Positions 35,046 to 46,803 are shown, numbered from the stretch's first letter. The stretch is 64,000 nucleotides of DNA from Dermanyssus gallinae (GCA_003439945.1 QVRM01006023.1:62001-126000); one strand, 5' to 3'. Translations and numbers: made by a program. The notes: generated by a model not told the origin, from the letters alone.

Positions 35046-36903
35046 AACAAGCAGATGCGACAAGCCTCCTAGAGACTTGTCACTAGCAGCAACCGATGCA
35101 CAAGTGTTAGGACAGAAGCAACATTGTCAAAACAAGAAGTTTGCATAGCTACTAAGATTTTTCAATGGAAATGTGAAGGCTTATTTTAAGTCTGAGTCGT
35201 AACCTCAATTTCGCCCGCCTGAACTTGACTTCTCAAAGCATACTCCGAGTGCCAGCTGTGACCAACGTGAAATCTTATGCTACTAGCACTTTGGGTGTCA
35301 TTACTGATAGCGCTCGGCCAAAGGAACAAATCCAAAAGTAGGAACTATAGTATAATAAGCACTGCTCTTCTTGCAAATTGTATATGATTTAAGCACGAAG
35401 CTAGTAAATACTCGTATTAAGAAAACGTCTTTTCATACGAAAAAAATAAGCTATTATTAAAAAGTTATTAGAACGCCGCAAAGGAGCTTGAAGGCGACCA
35501 CAATGCAAGCTGCTCCTTGACGTACAATAACGTAAATGCATTTTGTTTATTTATTACACCATTTGCTTGGTATCAGTACATATACATACATGAGAACACA
35601 TAATATGTTATACCTCATAAATGGCTGCATTGACCATCTTAGACAAGCGATTCTTTTTGCGCCTTGCTTCACTACACTATTTAACGAGATACCTGCGAAG
35701 TGAAACACCAGTCGTCTTAGCATTGTACCTAACGCAGAATAAATCCAATCCGTTAACCTCATCATAGTTCTACCGAGGTATCGTCGGAAGAGCGCAATAC
35801 ACAAACCTCTGTCGGCCATCAACGTAGTTCGTCAGCTAGAAATGTTTTTGAGGTGATCAGAAAGATGCTTGAGCAACAACATGGCATCAAAGAGGCCAGT
35901 CAGCAATGCGCTGTGCTTCTAAATGTTATACAGCGGACACTTCCCGCCAAAGGGGCTTATCTTATTGCCATACTTTTAAATTTCAAGCTTCCTTCTGCAT
36001 GGTCACACGAACGATTCTACCTGACCTGCTAGTATTCTGCGGAGTTTTATTGCACATACTGGAGCTTCTTAAAGGCATACACAGTTAGGTCAGGAACATC
36101 ATAGATGATAGAGCTGCTCAACATGCGACGATCAGACATACCATTTGTTGCCCAAGATGATATTCTTAGCACCGTGGTTTTTTTCGTTCAGTGCTGGTGG
36201 GAGATACAAGGTCAACACTCGCAGGTGGACGCCCGTATACATGCTGATATCATGGTTTCACTTGCAGCACTCCCGTGTGACCTTGCAGCATTACGTCGAC
36301 CGAAACAAGTTGGAATCAATACAAGCATGACAAAGACAATGAGATGTTTCGATGTGGGGGTAAATTGGCTGAAAACGACGAACGTCGTTTAAATTTAACA
36401 ACTACAGATTTTATCTTACACCTCTCCTATCTATGAGTAATGGATTCGTCTCAATGTACAAACTTCTTGAGGCAAATTGAATAAAACTTCGGAGAAAAAC
36501 TACAATCCTTTCAGAGTGTCGAAGACTCTCATAAGCTATCATGTAGTTGTGTACTATCTTGAAATGCAAAGTTATTGCGAAATAAACAATATGTATGTAA
36601 ACTATAATGGAGGTTGCCATAAGTATCTTCAACTTGCAGATACCGCCCGTCTCGCGCCCAACGATATCCAGGTGATATGGCCTAACCTATTAGCGTTATA
36701 TAGAGTTATAGTTTAGGCCCCTTGACTAAATCAAGGCCAGTTTTCTAAAGAGGGCACTGAAAGTTCATCGCCCTAGCCCATTTAGTTAGTCTATTTATTG
36801 GTGTCGTCTTTGCTATTTGTTGAGGCCCTATGGAAGATGCAAGTTCTACCAAAGAGAAAGGTCAAAGAAAATATTGACCCGTTGTTTTATGAAATCCAGG
36901 CGG

Positions 36904-36905
<2 letters not shown>
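35046..36905. other. no recognisable gene
   Basis: Minus frame 35547-35822 and plus frame 36105-36392 show no domain that I can name. Confidence 0.45.

Positions 36906-36934
<29 letters not shown>
36906..36934. repeat. (TA)n microsatellite, 29 bp
   Basis: It abuts the 5' edge of the broken small-ORF copy at 36939. Confidence 0.96.
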
Positions 36935-36938
<4 letters not shown>

Positions 36939-36940
<2 letters not shown>

Positions 36941-37124
36941 GAAGCACTCCAATGATGAGAACAGACACCTTCCCGTACGATTTGCTGTACATGGCTTCTG
37001 CATAAAGGTCTGCCTTCGAGAGAAGTTTCAGGAAATTTCTTCGGTGTGCTTGTGTAAACTCTGCGAGCGATAATATTTATATTACCTCTAACCATGCAAT
37101 AGAGCAGTTCCGTTAACTTAATTA
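36939..37124 (+). pseudogene. small Cys/His-rich protein, family copy 3, broken
   Basis: It aligns from residue 19 with the ORF at 16245-16502: ENRHLPVRFAVHGF, then CLREK and SSVCLCKLCER, with about 57% identity over the first 44 residues. The first part of the gene is missing and replaced by a (TA)n array ending in TCTAG. Three in-frame stops (TAA at the positions of residues 63, 70 and 80), a one-codon loss around residues 64-65 and His39 to Cys show that this copy is dead. Nucleotide similarity to copy 2 is visible directly, for example GATTTGCTGTACATGGCTT. Confidence 0.75.
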
Positions 37125-38169
37125 TTGGTGCCGTGATGAATATACAGATATACGAACGTGCGCCTTCGTCTTACGGACGATATTGATACCAATCATTGGT
37201 AAATAAAGGTAAGTAGCAATACAATCCAGCGTGTGATAAAGTTTGTGAAAGCCTTGGCCTGTCAATTAGGGCCGTTCTTTCTGTTTCCTCCAGTCGGTTA
37301 CCTTGTTAATTATAGTTGACTGTATACGGATCTACGCGTATTTGTTTCCGGCTAAAAAATGCATGCACCAACGCAAATTCACTTTCCAGCTAACCTAGAG
37401 ATGTATTTTGATACTATGTTAACGACATCACCATTTGCTTCCACGGATATTTGCTAAATTCTCAAAAAGCTCCCCAATGTCGGGATCTCACATAGTACGC
37501 TTTGCGACTGTGACATGGTCCGAGTCACAATCCGAAGAATCTGCCGCAGGTCACTCGATGGATTAGGCAAGCCTTTCTCTGCTTATATTGCTTCCTGAAT
37601 AAAGCCGGCGCCATCGAGATCATATGTGTTCAGTTCGGCACAACTAACCCCCACTTGCCAATGTTGCTTGCTGTTTGCTTCAAACAGTCGCCCTTCTGCC
37701 GCAAACCAAGTAATCTAACGAGTCTAACCAATCGGCCCAGATAACCAACGGCACCCATGTGCACGATGCAGCGCATGCAGGGGGTGATACGGCGTAAAGT
37801 GTGCTCAGAGTTAGCCGGCCAGCGTCTGGGCGAAATGCGAGTGGCGAACGACAATGACTAATGCTGTGCTACCAGCGACTGGTGCGTTTCAGAACGCGTT
37901 TGCCACGTGCGCGTCATGCCCAGTCGTATCATGTATGTGTACTGTTTGCTGCTGCTGCTGCTATATTAACGCGTGAACAAACAAACAAATAGCATCTGAG
38001 CAGTTACGCTGCGAGAGTTCATGTCAGGCAGCCCGACCATGGCTGGCACCCTTGCACATACATATATGTAGACAGAGACGTTGGCTGGTCCAATACGTGC
38101 ATGCGCTGCGGCTACACTTTGCGGCGGGTTCTTTTCGCGTTCTGCTCATCCTTGACGAGGTTGCCTGTA
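37125..38169. other. no recognisable gene
   Basis: No supported feature. (GCT)n near 37948 and a CAAA-type repeat near 37977 are short. Confidence 0.5.
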
Positions 38170-39120
38170 GCGTGCTAGAAGCGGGCTGACGCTAGAGTTC
38201 GGCGAAACGGCCTCGAGTAGCAGAACCGAAGGCAGAGAGACCGACTGAGAGAGAGAGAGAGAGCAAAGGAGAGAGATAGAGAAAGAAAGAAGGAAAAGGG
38301 GAAAGTAAATGGAAAGGGCGAGGCGAATTTATGTGGTCTGAGTCGAAAACGAAAGGTTTTGGACTGCGGCTGGGTGGCTGGCAGGCAGGCGGGCATAGCG
38401 GAACGGGAAATGTGGGAGATGCGGTCTACTCGTGCGAGGTGATTGGCAGCAAAAAGACTTGGCAGCAAAACCGTGAGCAGACGAAGTGTAGTGTAGAGGG
38501 AGTGGAATGAATGAGAGGTACGAAGTAAGTGTGTGTGTGTGTGAGAGAGAGAGAGCGAAAGAGCATGAACGAGAAAGAGGAAATGCGCATCGCGTCCAAT
38601 GCGTTTCGGGATCTATCTAACTTCTGTCTGTTGTCTGCGAAACTTAAATCCACTGTGTTTCGCTGGAGGGCGATTTGAGTGCCGCGTACGGTGGGCGCGC
38701 CCGGCAGCAGCAGAAGCAGCAGCAGTGCCAGCATTAGTACAGGCAGAAACAGCAGCTCACGAAGAGGAAACGCAGCACGAGGTAAACTTTTGCGACAACA
38801 TCTATGAAATCCACTTCCGTGGGGAAATCGAGCAACTGGAAAAGCGTTAGACCACCAGCGCCCCACAGCGTCACGGCGACAGGGCATTGTAGCTCCAGAC
38901 CAGACGACGGGAGATTACGCCCTTCTTATTGCAGGCTCTTGCAGGCTACCGCTGCTGCTGTTGCTTCTGAGCGGTGAGCAGGCCGACATCGCGCGCCGAG
39001 AGAGCGGCAGAGCCCCTTCCCTCTCTAGGGGCTAGAAGAAGAGAGTCAACGGCCAAATGCAACCAAACATAACTGGAATTTAGTGCCCATTACTGGCACT
39101 GCGGTGACTGTAGAACGCAG
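38170..39120. other. GC-rich low-complexity island
   Basis: It includes GA-rich tracts near 38245-38300 and 38540-38580, and (CAG)n at about 38705-38725. The minus-strand poly-Leu stretch (LALLLLLLLPG) looks like a signal peptide but comes from the CAG repeat. A plus frame at 38599-38850 is acidic and ends EIEQLEKR. It could be an exon, but nothing confirms it. Confidence 0.4.
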
Positions 39121-39381
39121 ATCGGCGTCGCGCTAACGTTATATATATATATTTCTTCACACACACATATATATACATATGTTTTTTAATATGTATATAT
39201 ATCTATTTCTTCACACACATATATATATATATATATATACATCTGTTTTTTAATAATATATATAGTACGTTATTGCTGCTGTTGTTTTTATTTATTTTTC
39301 GTATATTACAATATGTATGTGGGGCACATATTACGGAAGATTAACTATGCCAATGGGCCCAGCGGATGTGTATTGTGACGA
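39121..39381. other. short TA tracts, no gene
   Basis: A duplicated block (TATATATTTCTTCACACACA and a close variant, each followed by a TGTTTTTTAATA phrase) occurs near 39139 and 39200. Confidence 0.6.
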
Positions 39382-39960
39382 TTACGTGTCCGCTTCCTCT
39401 AGGCTGGGTCGAGACCACTTCAGAAAAGTGCCACGAACAGAGGCTGCGTTTCCACGTTGTATGTCAAGATCCAGACGTTGTTTAAAAAAGGACGACGATC
39501 TGCTATCACCGGTTGACATATTTAGCATAGTGCCAACTTTGCAAATCAGCTGTCTGGTCCGAACACCAGGAGCACCCAAGGTCTCAAACGCGAAAGGCCA
39601 GAATTCGTGGGGATACCCAATTGATGAGTATTTTCTTAGCTTGTTGGTCTCCGCAAGGGGGGCTGCATAACCAGCTTCGGATGCGCCGCCACCGACCATA
39701 GAAGGTGCTAGGGAGTCGGTAACGGTTGCATCCCAAACCAGCATTTTGCCTCGCTCGAATGGTGTAAGTGTCATCCCATCTGGACGCCTGCCGTCCTCCG
39801 CACAGAGGCCCGGGGGTTCAAGGATGCACGGACGACCGCATGACCTAAGGGCTCTGCTGAAGGTCTCATTGATAGCGGCATGTCTAGGGCGTCGGCCTGC
39901 GCTGATGCGCTGATGATACACGATAGGCCGTGTTGTCCCAGTTTGTCGACGGGGTGATCA
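39382..39960 (-). mobile_element. retroelement C-terminal restriction-like endonuclease region
   Basis: This is the best preserved copy of the family. The first part carries HGLSC (the H-x3-C of a zinc motif) in one frame. A frameshift follows, then about 175 codons: RRPDGMTLTPFERG, KMLVWDATVTDS, AETNKLRKY, F-x-F-A-F-E-T, SFFKQRL and RGNAASVRGTF. The order zinc motif, (R/K)PD, about 15 residues, D, then K-x2-KY is that of the restriction-like endonuclease downstream of RT in R2/R4-type non-LTR retrotransposons. PD and D are the nuclease acidic residues and K is in the expected place. The RT itself is missing here. I infer this class by motif order only; a search is needed to name the clade. 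Confidence 0.65.
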
Positions 39961-40013
39961 CATTAACACCGATGAGGGCTAACTAGGTCTGTTCTTAGTC
40001 GTAGGGTAGAACG

Positions 40014-40039
<26 letters not shown>
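40014..40039. repeat. (TA)n microsatellite, 26 bp
   Basis: It is followed by GAGAGAGAG and then directly by the small-ORF family copy 4. Confidence 0.95.
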
Positions 40040-40048
<9 letters not shown>

Positions 40049-40174
40049 TTGTGCACCTGCCGGTTCTGCCTGCAGAGGTGTACCAAGTACCATGCAGTGG
40101 AATGCACAGCGCTCGACAAAAAATCGTTGCACTACTTCTCTCGCCGAAAGCGTGAAGAAGATAGAGTATTATGA
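40049..40174 (+). pseudogene. small Cys/His-rich protein, family copy 4, 5'-truncated
   Basis: The plus frame begins LCTCRFCLQRCTKYHAVEC and reproduces the C-x-C-x2-C-x3-C-x2-Y-H-x3-C spacing of residues 55-72 in copies 1 and 2. It then shows SLHYF (about VSL) and a longer basic end SRRKREEDRVL before a TGA. The N-terminal half is absent: the frame runs back into GAGAGA and a (TA)n array, as in copy 3. Nucleotide similarity to the other copies is low, so the shared Cys spacing is the evidence. It could be an exon behind the AG at 40047-40048 and not a fragment. Confidence 0.5.
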
Positions 40175-40228
40175 AGAAACATCTTGAACTGTATATTATA
40201 CTCAATTGAAGTGAAATAAATATAATTG

Positions 40229-40259
<31 letters not shown>

Positions 40260-40767
40260 CCACGTATAAAAATGAGTAGTAATATTGAATTCAAGTACTT
40301 CCTAATTATTTTCAAAAGGTATATACATGCCTATTCACAAACAAATCTGTATTCAATATTCACAATGCACAATATAAGAGTCTAAGAGAACAATTGAACA
40401 TATACCAGAATTCGTGATATATGCAATGGTACAGTTTATAATCTTAAAATATGAGCTTAAGGCTTCCACATGCTTGTTATGCGGACACGAAAACATGTTG
40501 TTGATTCGGTCAGATTGTACAACTGTTTTTGATTATTGTTGTGAATATTGTGAATACTGCTCAGATTATTGTTGTGAATATTAAAAAACAGAGATAAAAA
40601 TAAGAATAATTGCAAGATTTGAAAAATATTCGCACTAACCACGGATTTGCATGCGAACTATGTAGGTCATGCAGACGCTGTCAGAGATTAGAAGCTGTTA
40701 TTGATCCAACTTATAACGTACAAACCGTCTCGCACAGACAAAACAGTAACCGAAGTAATTGAACCTC
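40175..40767. other. no recognisable gene
   Basis: A (TA)n tract lies at 40229-40256. The phrase GATTATTGTTGTGAATATT is duplicated near 40531 and 40562. Confidence 0.5.
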
Positions 40768-40874
40768 ATGTGAGCTGGTATACTCAGACGTAGGAATAGT
40801 ATTGGCCAAATGTCAGTTGGTATACTCAGACGTAGTAATAGTATTGGCCAAATGTAAGTTGGTATACTCAGCAT
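40768..40874. repeat. 42-bp tandem repeat, ~2.5 copies
   Basis: Copies of a unit containing GTTGGTATACTCAGACGTAG and TATTGGCCAAATG start at 40774, 40816 and 40858. Confidence 0.92.
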
Positions 40875-42210
40875 ACACAAGCCGTCCCAGCATGTGGGAC
40901 GGGTGGCACGCTCACCCCTCCTAATGGAACGAGTATCCTCAGCGGAAATGGCATACAGCACACCAGAGCTAACACCTGCTCACAGGATACGGATAACATC
41001 ACAGCAGTCTTGTGCAGGTAATTTGAGTAAGAAGATTTGCTTTTGAAACAATGCCAAAAAAGATAAGAGACTAATATAACAACCTGGTTGTTCGTTGATT
41101 TGTACGTAATTAGTTACTTGTGCGTCTCTGTAAACATGTTCACAGTACGTTAAATGGAGTCATGCCTAATCTTTGTTTGCACCACGTATAAGTAAGCACT
41201 GCCGGTGTGTATTGTAAAGGAGTCGGAGCAAAAATTGCATAAATGTTTTCCTTTAACAAGCATTTTCTTGTAGTTTTATTTTCCCTTAACAAGCATTTTT
41301 TACAGACATATGTATAATACCATTGTTTTGATACACAAACAAAAGCTTACAATTTTATATAAGCTACGCGCTCATAGCCTACATATTGTACGCACCGAAT
41401 ACCGAGTGTCTGGAAGAGCAATATTTTATCATGGCTTTTTGGCCCGTAGAATTCGGTATGCATGACAGGAAGGCTACTATTTACCGCTTGCCGGAGATTT
41501 CGCATCATTTCTCCAACGAGGACAACATTGTCTCAGCAACTGGCATCCAGCAGGAGCTCATCTAGAACACGTTTGTCCTGTTTTGCTTGGGGATTAAAAA
41601 CCCTGTGGATTTTCCCAACCAGAATACGCTGCTGCACTCGTGGAACAAAAAACAAGCTACACAAATATTCCGCCCTTGAACGGCGGCGGGGGGAGATGAA
41701 CTGGAGTACACGTTCTTTAGGGCTAGTGGATACCCCCTTCTAATTAATTTCTTATGCGCGAGCGTTCTTGCATTCTCAGAAAAAATTGTGATTAGCCGGC
41801 GATTAGCGACTATGTTTAGTGTAAAGATGTATGATTTGACCTACGTGCGTTTTGAGCAAGCATGGCATTAGAAATCGCTGGATTTTCTTTAATCGCTGGT
41901 CCGCCCCTGTCGTTGCTAAGCGCAGGCGGTCCTTCCAAACGAAGCTAATATTTAAGGTTGAAATCGCCCAATCAAAATTTCAGCAATCCTATTTGCCGGT
42001 GTATCTAAATTTACAGTTATAGAGTGAAATCCCACGTATTTGCTAGCGTGAAAGAGGCTTACTTCATATGCGCACAAAATGTATTTTAAGCACATAATTA
42101 AATTGCTTTTAGTATACGATTTGTTTTACAATGATCCAATTCAAACGAACACCAATCATTTTAGCAGGAGACTACTCATTTTTTAAGACAAAGAGCCGTT
42201 TGTTTACCCT
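40875..42210. other. no recognisable gene
   Basis: No supported feature. Confidence 0.5.

Positions 42211-42253
<43 letters not shown>
42211..42253. repeat. (TA)n microsatellite, 43 bp
   Basis: TA array with one AAA interruption. Confidence 0.95.
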
Positions 42254-42255
<2 letters not shown>

Positions 42256-42431
42256 AGTGACCGATATTTTTGTAAAGCGTCCTTCCTTAAATATTTAGAT
42301 TTAAGTTGAACGGATACGATGTATATCAAAAAGAAAATCAGTTTCTCTTGCCAAACGTTTACTCGAAAGTACAGTTCGAGCAAGCAGCCGAGAACAATAA
42401 CTAAAAATGATATTATATATAAATGCGAACT

Positions 42432-42437
42432 TTTATT
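42432..42437 (-). terminator. polyadenylation signal AATAAA of the lipase gene
   Basis: The minus strand reads AATAAA 45 nt after the lipase stop codon, a normal spacing for a short 3' UTR. Confidence 0.6.
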
Positions 42438-42481
42438 TTACTTCGGGCGCATGTTGTGTATATCTTTCTGTTTGAATTTCC

Positions 42482-42730
42482 TTATCTCGAGAGCGCATTA
42501 GGCGCGATGATCTTGTCGTAGAGTATTTCCTTAGCCTGAACGGCCCAAATAAAATCGAGATGAACGAAGTCTTTCTGTGTCAATTCAATAGCACCGTCTT
42601 TATACACATTGCGTTCAAACGTCTTGATCACGCGTCGACCGTCGTTGACAGATACGAAGCAGTCATAGTGCGAGAAGACGATCACCATCTTTGCCTGAAC
42701 CTGCGTTAGATTGTACTCGGGCGGCTTGGG
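42482..42730 (-). CDS. acid lipase, last coding exon
   Basis: The exon starts after a strong acceptor (GCATCTCTCCAG) and ends at TAA 42482-42484, giving 82 codons. It begins PKPPEYNLTQV, matching the PP-Y-L/V segment of the lysosomal/gastric acid lipase family (alpha/beta-hydrolase, secreted or lysosomal, hydrolysing triacylglycerols and cholesteryl esters). The catalytic aspartate lies in FSHYDCF, where the family usually has G-x-N/H-D-W-L, so the flanking Trp is lost. The catalytic histidine is in VHLDFIW, followed by LYDKII, both typical of the family C-terminus. It joins in phase 0 to the exon at 43548-43691. Upstream exons, with the nucleophile GHSQG and the signal peptide, were not found in the window. 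Confidence 0.9.
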   Translation of the reverse strand, partial: PKPPEYNLTQVQAKMVIVFSHYDCFVSVNDGRRVIKTFERNVYKDGAIELTQKDFVHLDFIWAVQAKEILYDKIIAPNALSR

Positions 42731-42933
42731 CTGGAGAGATGCAGACATGGCAACAACAGCATTTGCAGTAGCAGGCGGAGCATTATAGTCGAGCACAACG
42801 ACAACGACGACAATGACAACAACAACAGCGACAGCAACGACAAACAACAGCAACAAGCACAAACAACAACAACAAAACAACAACAACAACAACACAACAC
42901 AACAACAACACAACACAACAACACAACAACAAC

Positions 42934-42975
<42 letters not shown>

Positions 42976-43547
42976 CAATAACAACAACGTTGTCGTGGTG
43001 CAGCGCAACAAACACAAAGATCAAGCACATGTACTCTGAGATGAAGTCAACTGTCACGAGGCTTCCGTAATATTGAGTTCAATGGCGAGATCGATAAACG
43101 CTAGCAAAGGTAAAACGTTCTACAGAGCCAACATTATGACAAAAGTTCGTATAGATCCGGACAACTAGAATCATATACCTTATACAGTACAACGTAAGGG
43201 AGTTACTGTAGTTCCGATACTTTATACAAAACATCATGAGGTTGTTACACACATCCACATACACAGAGATGTACAGGCATCCCTATTGGCTGTAATCAGA
43301 TTCTATTCAAGTGGCATTGAGCACCTAGGCGTTTAGAATGGCCTCCGGAAAAATTGACACGTTAGTTCGTAACCACTTGTAACGGCGTAGAACCAGACAA
43401 GCATACTATCTATAGCAGTTATAAAATTTTCAACTGACTCGTCTGCAAATGAAATTTTCAAACTTCGTAATCTAAGATAAGGTTTCTGCGCAAACTTTCT
43501 AGCCTTGGCTCGTGCTGTATATATATATATATATAGTGCATTCTTAC
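42731..43547 (-). other. lipase intron (817 bp) carrying a (CAA)n tract
   Basis: A GTAAGA donor at 43542-43547 and an AG acceptor at 42731-42732 bound it. It contains an imperfect (CAA)n block (about 42797-42985) and a short (TA)n tract at 43519-43535. The poly-Gln and poly-Cys frames here are artefacts of the repeat. Confidence 0.8.
42797..42985 (+). repeat. imperfect (CAA)n microsatellite, ~190 bp
   Basis: CAA units with CA and CAAAA slips. It lies inside the lipase intron. Confidence 0.93.
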
Positions 43548-43691
43548 CGTTCCATATGCCCGCATGTTTTTCTCGACATCTTCAAGGTCGTAGTAAGCAA
43601 ACTTTTTTGTTTTCTCAAGCTGCATGTAGTGTTTAAAGTCGTTATAAGAAGTTCCTGCAGGGACGTGCGTTGCATACACGGGGAGGCGTGA
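43548..43691 (-). CDS. acid lipase, penultimate coding exon
   Basis: This 144-bp exon (48 codons, phase 0 at both ends) follows an acceptor TTGTTTGTTTCAG and ends at ACG/GTAAGA. It reads SRLPVYATHVPAGTSYNDF, then FAYYDLEDVEKNMRAYGT, matching the acid-lipase block (S-R-x-x-V-Y-x-x-H-x-P-A-G-T-S ... F-x-x-YD ... N-x-x-x-Y) that directly precedes the PPEYNL segment of the last exon. Both exons keep family motifs and good splice sites, so the gene is probably functional, with its 5' exons at higher coordinates or beyond the window. Confidence 0.9.
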
Positions 43692-43984
43692 CTGAAACAA
43701 ACAATGGTTGTACCTCATGTCGAATTGCACAGTATTTTACTAGGCTGTCGATGATTAGAGCACTTTGCGACTCTCTTGCGAAAGCTCAGCAGTTCAGAGT
43801 GGGCAAACTGGTAAGCGACACAAAGTCTACTTAATGTAATTTTGTAATATGGCTAGCCAGGTTAAGGTACAACATACGTATGTATACTAACGTACGAAGC
43901 TCAACAAAGGTTACCTGCAAAATACCAAATCGTATAGTTTAGAGCAGTGCACAACCGTATTTCCGTATATCAACATTAACAATA
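43692..43984. other. probable lipase intron, upstream part
   Basis: Apart from the acceptor adjoining the exon at 43691, no further exon was recognised. The next lipase exon was searched for up to 45.3 kb without success. Confidence 0.5.
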
Positions 43985-44130
43985 GCCAAAAAGGCAGCAT
44001 TGTTCGAAACTGGGTATTGCCATGACAAGCAGGACTAACAGACCACCAACTATAGCAAGTTCGAGCTCCAGCCTTGCTGGTTGTTTTTGCTAGGCGAGAT
44101 TGTCATTGCCCTGCTGTTATATTCCGGAAG
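43985..44130 (+). mobile_element. tRNA-like SINE, copy 2
   Basis: The plus strand carries GTTCGAAACTGGG, TTGCCATGACA, ACTAACAGACCACCAAC, a B-box-like AGTTCGAGCTCC, AGCCTTGCTGGTTGT and TTGTCATTGCCCTGCTG. These blocks occur in the same order in the copies at 22595-22775 and 61078-61211 (the last block is lacking in the latter). It lies upstream of the lipase exons, in antisense orientation to that gene. Confidence 0.7.
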
Positions 44131-45297
44131 AAAGCCCGTTTAGTTCAGTAACGGGAACGCGATGACGATAGTGCATTTAGGCACTATAGAATCAAGGGCA
44201 CCTTAGCCCTAAGCTTAGTTTTACGAGCGCGTAAAATATCATTGTCAAAGTGTTAAAAAAAATATTTGTTTTGCAGCATTCTTTGTTAGTGCAAGTATTA
44301 GGTGTCTATTGAATACGGAAATCTGCTGCTCTTTTCAGCGCTTTTTGCAGAATTACCAGATTGAGTGAGATGCGACTTAATTGGAGACTGGGGTAAATAT
44401 CGATATGCGCGGATGATAAAGTGCTATTTGGGAGTAGTCTCTTTCAGTTTAAACAGGTTTTAAAAATAATTATATGATTTAATTCGAATTAGGAGAACAA
44501 ACGTTTTCTCTTGAGATTAGGCGACAGAGGGACAGAGTTTACAAATGAGGTTTGCTACCTGAGATTATCTCGTTGGCATCAAATGCGTGTAGTTTCAGAG
44601 GCCGTTTACATAACTATAAAGGGCACTGGAGCAGCCGCAACGATCAGTAATCTACAATTGGTCCCGCTACGAATAGGGCAGCGCACTTTAATTTCAAGAT
44701 AGCACTAATTACAATATACGGTATTGGCATTACGTGAGACAAACCTCGAAAGGAGTCTTCTACGTTAGTAGACAGAAGTATATTCATCTGCACGAGAAGA
44801 GTTTTAGCACTATCGGGCCATATAGGGACCGAATCGTTAGAATTCTAGAAGAAAGGCCGTTACTTACAGAAGCGGTTTAGGCTAAATAGGGTCTAGTTGC
44901 AACGAGGGCTTTTGCAAGGTATACAGAAATAGAAAAAAAATAGAATGAGTTACCGTGAGCAGATATGCAACTGCGGAAATGACAAGGGCGCTCCCGGCGA
45001 GCAGAGAAAACTAGTTTGAAAACGGACGGCGTTTGCGGCTCATGGCGTTCGCCATGCATTGTGCTAAACGAAGAGTTTTCACAAACCACAAAGTTGTCGT
45101 AAATGAGGGAGATGCTGATGAGGTATTACTGTAATAGATGTTATGCGGTAAGCTGCCCAGCGGTCAAGTCTCGTAGCAAGCTAGTAAGAGCGACGTCAAA
45201 AATTAGATGTCGCATCTAGATGAAACTGTGTAAATGATATATTGGTGCTATTGTAACAACTTGCTCAACGTGCATGTTAATTGAAAAAGAAAAATTT
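44131..45297. other. no recognisable gene
   Basis: A minus frame at 44877-45089 and a hydrophobic frame near 44960-45000 (FSLLAGSALVISAVAYLL) are isolated and unsupported. Confidence 0.45.
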
Positions 45298-45353
45298 ATA
45301 TATATATATATATATATACATATACATTTTTCATCATCACATTATATATAAAA

Positions 45354-45393
<40 letters not shown>
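45298..45393. repeat. two (TA)n tracts flanking an A-rich spacer
   Basis: TA arrays at 45298-45325 and 45362-45393. Confidence 0.95.
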
Positions 45394-45396
<3 letters not shown>

Positions 45397-45519
45397 GCTT
45401 TTTAATATTAAATCGAGTTTAGACTGGTTTAAACGTTCGGGAAGTGCCAAAATGTACTATGCCGCTTGACAATCGAACGTCTCACCTCAAACACGATTTG
45501 CCTGTGTCTCTCTTATATA

Positions 45520-46803
45520 CAGGTAGTTCAATAAGTTCTTAGAATGAAAACCGAGAATTTTCCAAATCATGTTTTTTAAATTTTTCTTATTCGATATACT
45601 CCCCGAGAAGCTCAATACACTTTTCCCACCGAGATTTCAGAGCATTCCTACCTCTTGAGTAGAATTCCGCGTCTTTAGAAAATAGGCATTGACAGCAGCC
45701 TTAACCTCTTCATTGCTGGAAAAACGCTTTCCACCGAGACTATTCTTTAAATGTCCGAAGAGGAAATAATCAGAGGGGGCCAGGTCTGGAGAATAGGAGG
45801 GTTGTTCAATAAGTTCGAACCTCAGTTGGGCCAGTTTTGCCGATGCTTGCCGGGACTTGTGTGCATGAGCATTGTCCCTGGTGAAACGGGACAACCTTCT
45901 TCTGCAAAGCGGGCCGTTTCACGTTCAGTTCTTGCTAACGGCAGTCCAACAGTCTAGCATAATATTCTCCTGTGATCGTTTTACAGCTCTCAAGGTAGTC
46001 GACCAGCATTATTCTACGTTGGTTTTAAAAAACTGTAGCCATCACCTTTCCGGTCAATGCCGTTGTCCGCACCCTCTTCGGAGGTCCTTCATCAGGTGCA
46101 CACCATTGGCAAGATGCTTCTTGGGTCTCGGGAGTGTAGTGATGAACCCGGCTTTCATCGACGGTCATGAATCTGCACCAAAAATCCGACAGATTGTTCG
46201 ACATCTTGGCCAAATTTCGCTGTAAAGCCAAAACAGGCGCGTCTTTTTGGCCTTGGTTGAGCAAATGCGGCAGCCATTTTGCTCTAAGCTCTTTCATCTT
46301 CAAGTTTTCGTGTAGGATAAAATGCACACTGCCTAAACTAATCCCTAATGCCTCCGCTATTTCCTTAATGTTCATTCGCTTATCTGTGCCAAGAATTTTT
46401 CGCACTTTTTCTACGTTTTTCTCATCAGTTGCCCTTTTTTGGCCTCCTGGACGTAGTTCATCCTCGGTGCTCCTGCGACCTCTTTTTAACACATTAATCC
46501 AGTTGGAAACAGTGGCAAAACATGGCGCAGAGTCACTGTACGTTTCGTCTAACTCAATTTTTACTTGGGTCGCATTCCAACCTTTGAAATAAAAATGCTT
46601 GATAACCACTCGAAACTCTTTGTTCTCCATTTTAAAAATCACGCCGATACGTTGCACGGGAAAAGCTATCAAACGAAATCGCAACGGCCAATCACCATAA
46701 TATATTGAGTGCTAACAGTCGAAAAGTTGCAGTTCCTATTAGCGGTGAAAGCGTGCCAAAATTCGAATTCTAAAAAGCTCATTCTAAGAACTTATTGAAC
46801 TAC

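Noticed and set aside
38690..38770. Signal-peptide-like minus-strand sequence LALLLLLLLPG.
   Set aside because: It is a CAG repeat read in antisense. Nothing recognisable follows it.
42706..43017. Poly-Cys, poly-Leu and poly-Gln ORFs in the (CAA)n block at 42.8 kb and likewise at 47.8-48.1 kb.
   Set aside because: Repeat artefacts. The first lies inside a well-supported lipase intron; the second shows no splice or start evidence.
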